Positions 59,865 to 64,000 of a stretch of 64,000 nucleotides of DNA are shown piece after piece. Both the position numbers and the translations under genes were made by a program. The first letter of the stretch is position 1. Every line of letters begins with the position of its first letter. Source of the DNA: Roseomonas sp. KE2513 (GTDB lineage Bacteria > Pseudomonadota > Alphaproteobacteria > Acetobacterales > Acetobacteraceae); NCBI RefSeq assembly GCF_016107305.1, contig NZ_RCVR01000010.1:124001-188000 (forward strand), read 5' to 3'. A model generated the notes under the pieces. The model was given only the letters and a program-made list of their open reading frames with translations, did not search any database and was not told the DNA's origin.

Positions 59865-61012
59865 GCGGCGCGGCCCCTGGCGAGCGCCTCCGTCAGCGCA
59901 CGGGCGCGCAGCAGGGGCGTGGGCTTGTCGTCGAGGTGCAGAACGGCGACGACCAGCCCCTCCCCGGCCACGGGGGCGATGTCGGCCTCCGGCACGGCGC
60001 GCAGACCGGCCACCGCGGAGACGGCGAGGGCCGCGGGGCTGGGGCCGGCCAGACGAAGCAGTGGCAGCGGCTGCCCGCGCCCGAGGACCGGCCCTTGGCC
60101 AAGCCGCGCACCGGCATCGAGCACGGGCAGCACGTCGCCGCGATGCGCCACGATGCCGGCCACGGGCTCGCCGCCACCGTTCCGCGGAACCTGCGGGGGA
60201 AGAACGGCGGCCACCTCCTCCAGCGGAAGGGCGAAGCCGGCGGCGCCGGCGCTGGCCAGGAGGACGTGGCGGCGCGGCACCTCCCGCGCGGGTTCGGGCA
60301 CGCGCGCGAGGGGGGCGGCCGCGAGAAGCGCGGGGCGCGCGAGGGCCGCCGGCAACGCGGGCGCGGCGGTCATGGGGGTGGCGCCCCGGCAGGGCAGGCC
60401 GGTTTGCCGGCCGGCGGAGAGCATCACGGCGAGGAGCGGCGCCTCCCCCGCGTCGCCGCCGAAGGGTCGAGGGTCGAGGACAAGGACCGGGCCGACGGGG
60501 GTCCAGGCGAGGCCGAGCGCCTCGGGTGGCGCATCGGGCGCCGGGTGGAGCAGCGGCATGGGCAGCAGGCGGGAAAGGGCACCGAAGGGCAAGTCGAGCG
60601 CGGCGGGGACCGGCCCCGGCAGAGAGAGACGGAAGCCCCCGCGCGCGGGGGCTTCCGCCGGCACGGTGGGGCCGGGTGCCTCTTCCGGCTGGGAGAGGCG
60701 CAGCCGCGCGGGCGGGTAGGCGGACGCGGGAGCCAAGGGGGCGCCGGGCGGGGGCTCGGCCAGGGCGTCCCCGCCGAGGAGCAGGGCGCCCTCGGCCTCT
60801 GGTACCAGTACCCAGGCGGCAGCCGGTCGAGCGGCGCCGGGCAAGACCCAGGCCGGCACCGCACTCGTGCCGAGCAGCCCGACAAGCAGCCCGCCGCCGC
60901 CGCCAGGGACAGGGCGGAGAATGGGGGCGTCCATGGCGGAGGCACCCTCCGGCAGCCGAAAGACTCGGCCTCCGGCCCGCAGCCCCGCGGGGATCGTGTT
61001 CCCCGGCCTCAT
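59861..61012 (-). CDS. cheW: CheW-like coupling protein with two CheW-fold segments
   Basis: 383 residues from the ATG at 61012, about twice the size of ordinary CheW. A first, degenerate CheW-like segment spans about 10-200 (MDAPILRPVPGG, GAARPAAAWVLV, GPVLVLDPRPFG). The second, clearer one is at about 245-375: RRHVLLASAGAAGFALPLEE, VAAVLPPQVP, PVAGIVAHRGDVLPVLDAGA, LPLLRLAGPSP and AVSAVAGLRAVPEAD. The linkers are Pro/Ala-rich. It links receptors to CheA. ATGA overlaps with cheR and cheB. The linker DNA contains a perfect 28-base palindrome. Confidence 0.82.
   Translation of the reverse strand: MRPGNTIPAGLRAGGRVFRLPEGASAMDAPILRPVPGGGGGLLVGLLGTSAVPAWVLPGAARPAAAWVLVPEAEGALLLGGDALAEPPPGAPLAPASAYPPARLRLSQPEEAPGPTVPAEAPARGGFRLSLPGPVPAALDLPFGALSRLLPMPLLHPAPDAPPEALGLAWTPVGPVLVLDPRPFGGDAGEAPLLAVMLSAGRQTGLPCRGATPMTAAPALPAALARPALLAAAPLARVPEPAREVPRRHVLLASAGAAGFALPLEEVAAVLPPQVPRNGGGEPVAGIVAHRGDVLPVLDAGARLGQGPVLGRGQPLPLLRLAGPSPAALAVSAVAGLRAVPEADIAPVAGEGLVVAVLHLDDKPTPLLRARALTEALARGRAA
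60630..60657. repeat. 28-base perfect palindrome inside the cheW gene
   Basis: 60630-60643 is the exact reverse complement of 60644-60657 (CGGAAGCCCCCGCG and its complement). It falls in the Ala/Pro/Gly linker between the two CheW-like segments, where codon choice is free. As RNA it would form a very stable GC stem in the middle of the operon. Confidence 0.85.
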
Positions 61013-61809
61013 TTCCGGCGCCAGGTGCCGGGCGCACCGGCCTCGGGTCTGAGGGGCAACTCGGGCCCAGGGGCGTCGGTGGGGCCGAGCAGCAGCAGGC
61101 CGCCGGGCAGCAGGTGGTCGACGAGGCCGCGCAGCACCTCGGCCCGTGCCTGGGGAAGGAGGTAGATGAGCACATTGCGGCAGAGGATGGCGCCGAAGAG
61201 GCCCAGATCCTCCGGCAGGTCGAGGAGATTGGCACGGCGGAAGCGGGGCGCCGGGGCCAGCGGCTCGATCCAGTCGCCGCAGGGCCGGAAGCAGGAGCGG
61301 TAAGCGGGCGGCACCTCGCGCATCGGATCCGGCGGCCCCGTGCCGAAGCGCCCCGCGGCGGCGGCGGCAAGGGCGGGGCGGCAAAGGTCGATCCCGACGA
61401 TCTCCGCCGGCAGCCCCGCCACGGCCGCGAGGACCGCGAGCGTCCAGGCCTCCTCCCCCGTCGCGCAGCCGGCTGAGAGAAGGCGGGGCGCACCGGGCAG
61501 CGAGGGCAACCGGTCGGCGAGCGCGGTGATCTGCGAGGCGGCGCGGAAGAGGCGGGTCTCCTGCACCGTTACGGCATCGAGCAGCGCGGCCCAGGCGGGC
61601 GAATCGAGGAGGGAGAGGGGGGCGTCCGCGGGGGGCGGGGCCAAGGCGGCGAGAAGCGGCACTGCGCCTTCCAGTCGCCGGCGCAGCACGGGGGATGGCG
61701 CGAGCCCGGCGAGCCGCGCCAGCACCCGCTCCGCCGCCTCCGGCGGGAGGCCGCGCGCGGGGGCGCCTGACGCTGCCTGCGGCTGCGCCTCGGCGGCGCC
61801 CGGCGGCAT
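61009..61809 (-). CDS. cheR: Chemoreceptor glutamate methyltransferase CheR
   Basis: 266 residues. A short helical N-terminal domain with AVTVQETRLFRAASQITAL, whose QETRLFR matches the 'NET.FFR' of CheR. SAM motif RLLSAGCATGEEAWTLAVLA, then EIVGIDLCRPALAAAAAG, YRSCFRPCGDWIEPL, ANLLDLPEDLGLFGAILCRN, VLIYLLPQARAEVLRGL and GGLLLLGPTDAPGP. Methylates glutamates on receptors. 24 bases after the STAS gene and coupled to cheW by ATGA. Confidence 0.93.
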   Translation of the reverse strand: MPPGAAEAQPQAASGAPARGLPPEAAERVLARLAGLAPSPVLRRRLEGAVPLLAALAPPPADAPLSLLDSPAWAALLDAVTVQETRLFRAASQITALADRLPSLPGAPRLLSAGCATGEEAWTLAVLAAVAGLPAEIVGIDLCRPALAAAAAGRFGTGPPDPMREVPPAYRSCFRPCGDWIEPLAPAPRFRRANLLDLPEDLGLFGAILCRNVLIYLLPQARAEVLRGLVDHLLPGGLLLLGPTDAPGPELPLRPEAGAPGTWRRK

Positions 61810-61833
61810 GGCCCCCGGCCTCGGGAGAGGTGG

Positions 61834-62160
61834 TCAGCCGCCCGCGAGCGCTGCGGCGCGCGTCGGGTGGGAGGGGATGATCTTGTCGAAGCCGGAAATC
61901 TCGAAGACCTCCTGCACGGCGGGCTGCAGGCCGCAGACAGAGAAGGGGACGCCCTTGGTCCGGGCCTGCTTCGCTGCCTTCAGCAGCACGCGCAGCCCGG
62001 CGGAGGAGACGTAGCGGACCCCCGACATGTCCGCCACCACGCCGCCGCCCTCGAGCAGGGCGACGAGCTTCTCCTCGGTCGCCGGGGCGGTCGCGGTATC
62101 GAGGCGGCCGTCGAGGGCCGCGACGGTCAGGGCGCCTTCCTTGTGCTCGGTGATCTGCAT
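61834..62160 (-). CDS. STAS-domain anti-sigma factor antagonist (RsbV/SpoIIAA-like)
   Basis: 108 residues; GGAAG upstream of the ATG. A single STAS domain: MQITEHKEGALTVAALDGRL, VVADMSGVRYVSSAGLRVLL with Ser52/Ser53 at the conserved phosphorylation site, then KGVPFSVCGLQPAVQEVFEI and SGFDKIIPSH. In partner switching the unphosphorylated form captures the RsbW-like kinase. Its kinase is probably the next gene upstream (83 bases) and its phosphatase the receiver-PP2C protein at 53750. Cotranscribed with cheR-cheW-cheB-cheA. Confidence 0.92.
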   Translation of the reverse strand: MQITEHKEGALTVAALDGRLDTATAPATEEKLVALLEGGGVVADMSGVRYVSSAGLRVLLKAAKQARTKGVPFSVCGLQPAVQEVFEISGFDKIIPSHPTRAAALAGG

Positions 62161-62243
62161 GGCGCTGGGGCTTCCCTGTCGGACCGGCGGCCGGATGCGG
62201 CGGCGGTCGGGTGACGAATGCGCGGCGATTGTGGCGCCTGGGC

Positions 62244-62669
62244 TCAGCCGGCGTCCAGAAGGGCCGTGACGCGGTTGAGGCCCCCGCGGCGCTCGTAGCT
62301 GACGCTCCGCGCGAGGGTGCGGAGGAAATGCACGCCGAGGCCGCCGAGGTCGCGCTCCTCCACCCCGGATGCGAGGTCGGGGGCGGCGGCGGAGAGGGGG
62401 TCGAAGGCGGGACCGTCGTCCTCGACCAGGAGGTTCAGGGCCGGGCCCTCGCGACGGACCTCCACAAGCAGGCGGGTAGCGCCGGTAGCGTGCATGGCGA
62501 CATTCGCGGCCAACTCCTCCGCTACGAGAACGAGGTGCTGGGCATTGCGGGGCGAGAGGGCGTTGGCCTCGGCGAAGGCCTCCAACTGGTCAAGCAGGGC
62601 GGGGACTGCTTCCACCGCGGGCGGCATCTCGTGTCGCATCGCCGCGATGTCCGACTCCGGCCCCTGCAC
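62244..62669 (-). CDS. Anti-sigma-type serine kinase (RsbW/SpoIIAB-like HATPase)
   Basis: 141 residues from a GTG at 62669; ATG 62639 is an alternative. GHKL ATPase features: N-box VAEELAANVAMHATGATR, G1 LLVEDDGPAFDPLS, G2 DLGGLGVHFLRTLARSVSYE. It should phosphorylate the STAS protein and may bind a second partner such as a sigma factor or regulator, not encoded here. First gene of the chemosensory operon, 71 bases after phoB. Confidence 0.9.
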   Translation of the reverse strand: MQGPESDIAAMRHEMPPAVEAVPALLDQLEAFAEANALSPRNAQHLVLVAEELAANVAMHATGATRLLVEVRREGPALNLLVEDDGPAFDPLSAAAPDLASGVEERDLGGLGVHFLRTLARSVSYERRGGLNRVTALLDAG

Positions 62670-62740
62670 GCCTGTCCACCCCCCTGCCGCGGCGGGCAGC
62701 CTAAAGCGGCGGCCGGGAGGGGAACAGGGGGAGGCCCGGC

Positions 62741-63454
62741 CTATTCGACGTCGAGCGCGTAGCCGGCGCTGCGGACGGTGCGGATCACATCCCCCTCCGC
62801 GTCGCCATTCACGGCCTTGCGGAGGCGGCGGATATGCACGTCCACCGTGCGCAGCTCGACATGGATGTCGCGGCCCCAGACAGCATCCAGCAGTTGCTCG
62901 CGCGAGAAGACGCGACCGGGATGTTGGAGAAAGAATTCCAGCAGGCGGTACTCGGTGGGGCCGAGATGGAGGTTGCGGCCGGCACGCGTCACGCGGTGGG
63001 CGTCCTGGTCCATGGAGATATCCTGCCAGGTCAGGGCGCCCTTGGTCGCCGGCCCCGAGGCCCGGCGCATGAGGGCGCGGATTCGGGCCAGCAGCGCCTC
63101 GATCGTGAAAGGCTTGCCGATGTGGTCGTCCGCACCTGTGTCGAGCGCCCGGACGGCGTCGGCCTCCTCGGTGCGAGCGGTGACCATGATGATCGGCAGG
63201 TCGCGCGTCTCGGGGCGGCGGCGGAGCTGGCGGCAGACCTCGAGGCCGGACATGGCCGGCAGCATCCAGTCGAGCAACATGAGGTCGGGCTTGGCCTCGG
63301 CAACGCGGATCAGCGCCTCGGGCCCGTCGGTCGCCTCCTCCACCCGGAAGCCCTGCTTCTCGAGGTTGTAGCGCAGCAGGGTGAGGAGCGGCGCCTCGTC
63401 CTCCACCACGAGGATGGTCGGGCGCTGGTGCTCGGGGAGCGACGCCGATCTCAT
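62741..63454 (-). CDS. phoB: Phosphate regulon response regulator PhoB
   Basis: 237 residues from the ATG at 63454; a TTG at 63460 adds two. The receiver has TILVVEDEAPLLTLLRYNLE, LMLLDWMLPAMSGLEV (phospho-Asp), IIMVTARTEEADAV and DHIGKPFTIEALLARI. The DNA-binding winged helix has LHLGPTEYRLLEFFLQHPGR, VFSREQLLDAVWGRDIHVEL, RTVDVHIRRLRKAV. This fits PhoB, supported by the phoU gene 10 bases upstream. Activates Pho boxes under phosphate limitation together with PhoR, outside the window. Confidence 0.95.
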   Translation of the reverse strand: MRSASLPEHQRPTILVVEDEAPLLTLLRYNLEKQGFRVEEATDGPEALIRVAEAKPDLMLLDWMLPAMSGLEVCRQLRRRPETRDLPIIMVTARTEEADAVRALDTGADDHIGKPFTIEALLARIRALMRRASGPATKGALTWQDISMDQDAHRVTRAGRNLHLGPTEYRLLEFFLQHPGRVFSREQLLDAVWGRDIHVELRTVDVHIRRLRKAVNGDAEGDVIRTVRSAGYALDVE

Positions 63455-63464
63455 CCCCAACTTC

Positions 63465-64000
63465 TCAGGCCCCCGGTGTCGGTGGCAGGTCGGCGGAGAT
63501 GTCCGCCTTCGGGCGGTCCTCCGGCAGCACGGCGCCGCGCACGGCGTAGTGCACGGTCTCCGCGATGTTCGTCGCGTGGTCGCCGATGCGCTCGAAGTTC
63601 TTTGCGATGAAGAGCATGTGGGTGGCCGCGGTGATGTTGCGCGGGTCCTCCATCATGTGGGTCAGCATCTCGCGGAAGATGCCGGTGTAGATGTCGTCCA
63701 CCGGGGCGTCGGCAGCCCAGACGCGCTCGGCCAGCTCTGCGTCCTCGCGCAGGAAGGCGTCGATGCTGTCCTTCAGGTTGCGCTGGACCATCTGCGCCAT
63801 CCACTGGAAGCCGTTGACGCCGCCGAGGAAGGGCTGGCCGGAGACGATGATGGCGCGCTTGGCGACGTTGCGGGCGTAGTCGCCGATGCGCTCGATGTCC
63901 TGGCTGATCTTCAACGCCGCGATGATGAAGCGGAGGTCGCCGGCCATGGGCTGGCGCAGCGCGAGGAGGCGCACGCAGAAGGCGTCCACCTCCCGCTCCA
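63465..64000 (-). CDS. phoU: Phosphate signalling protein PhoU, 3' part
   Basis: The gene runs off the right edge; about 178 C-terminal residues are present. Two helical-bundle repeats show the PhoU metal-binding patterns: FCVRLLALRQPMAGDLRFII, SQDIERIGDYARNVAKRAI, and ATHMLFIAKNFERIGDHATN, IAETVHYAV. PhoU inhibits PhoR and the Pst transporter when phosphate is plentiful. Directly followed by phoB, an order found in alphaproteobacterial pst-phoU-phoB operons. Confidence 0.95.
   Translation of the reverse strand, partial: EREVDAFCVRLLALRQPMAGDLRFIIAALKISQDIERIGDYARNVAKRAIIVSGQPFLGGVNGFQWMAQMVQRNLKDSIDAFLREDAELAERVWAADAPVDDIYTGIFREMLTHMMEDPRNITAATHMLFIAKNFERIGDHATNIAETVHYAVRGAVLPEDRPKADISADLPPTPGA

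Overview
The window is very GC-rich DNA (roughly 70% by eye), almost completely coding, with G/C-ending codons and operons packed so tightly that most internal junctions are 4-base start/stop overlaps. The gene content fits an environmental alphaproteobacterium, most likely of the Acetobacteraceae (Roseomonas-like). Supporting signs are several Tat-exported tricarboxylate-type (Bug) binding proteins, an ATP-dependent ligase/exonuclease pair, a PhoU-PhoB pair, a lower protocatechuate/gallate pathway and an alternative chemosensory operon. The taxonomic call is inference. I see no rRNA, tRNA, CRISPR, insertion sequence or prophage.

Layout. 1-3.5 kb: start of a molybdopterin oxidoreductase, a Tat-signal SDR, an O-antigen-ligase-like membrane protein and a DUF1328 peptide. 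3.5-5.5 kb: a Zn amidohydrolase (N-carbamoylase type) preceded by a frame-broken RTX/proline-rich remnant. 5.6-9.4 kb: a four-gene queuosine operon queA-tgt-queF-queG, convergent with a GntR regulator. 10-14.3 kb: an SLT-like protein, then an MBL exonuclease and an ATP-dependent DNA ligase. 14.5-19.1 kb: a hybrid histidine kinase and a chemoreceptor ending in a PilZ domain. 19.2-22.1 kb: copA-cueR with a recognisable CueR operator. 22.2-22.6 kb: a repeat lipoprotein and a strong terminator.

22.6-29.8 kb (minus strand): a catabolic operon with a 4,5-dihydroxyphthalate-decarboxylase-like protein, a 6PGDH-like dehydrogenase, a Bug binding protein, LigI, GalB and LigK. Together the last three take 2-pyrone-4,6-dicarboxylate to pyruvate and oxaloacetate. 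A LysR regulator and a Gfo/Idh oxidoreductase lie upstream. 30-33.5 kb: secD-secF with a Bug protein coupled behind. 33.6-40.4 kb: a divergent EAL protein, then a minus-strand run of amidohydrolase, small Cys protein, Fe-type alcohol dehydrogenase, SigK-type ECF factor, RskA-type anti-sigma factor and DUF4394 protein. 40.5-49.9 kb: an oligopeptide-type ABC importer operon interleaved with two amidohydrolases and a class II aldolase. 50-52 kb: a thioesterase/methyltransferase/RraA trio.

52-62.7 kb is the most interesting region. A chemoreceptor is translationally coupled to a receiver-PP2C phosphatase. It faces an operon running from an RsbW-like kinase and a STAS antagonist through cheR, cheW, cheB and a degenerate HPt-receiver protein to cheA, followed by a FabA-like hot-dog protein with no obvious catalytic site. 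This looks like a chemosensory array whose output is a partner-switching (anti-sigma type) module. 62.7-64 kb: phoB and the 3' part of phoU, the end of the phosphate regulon.
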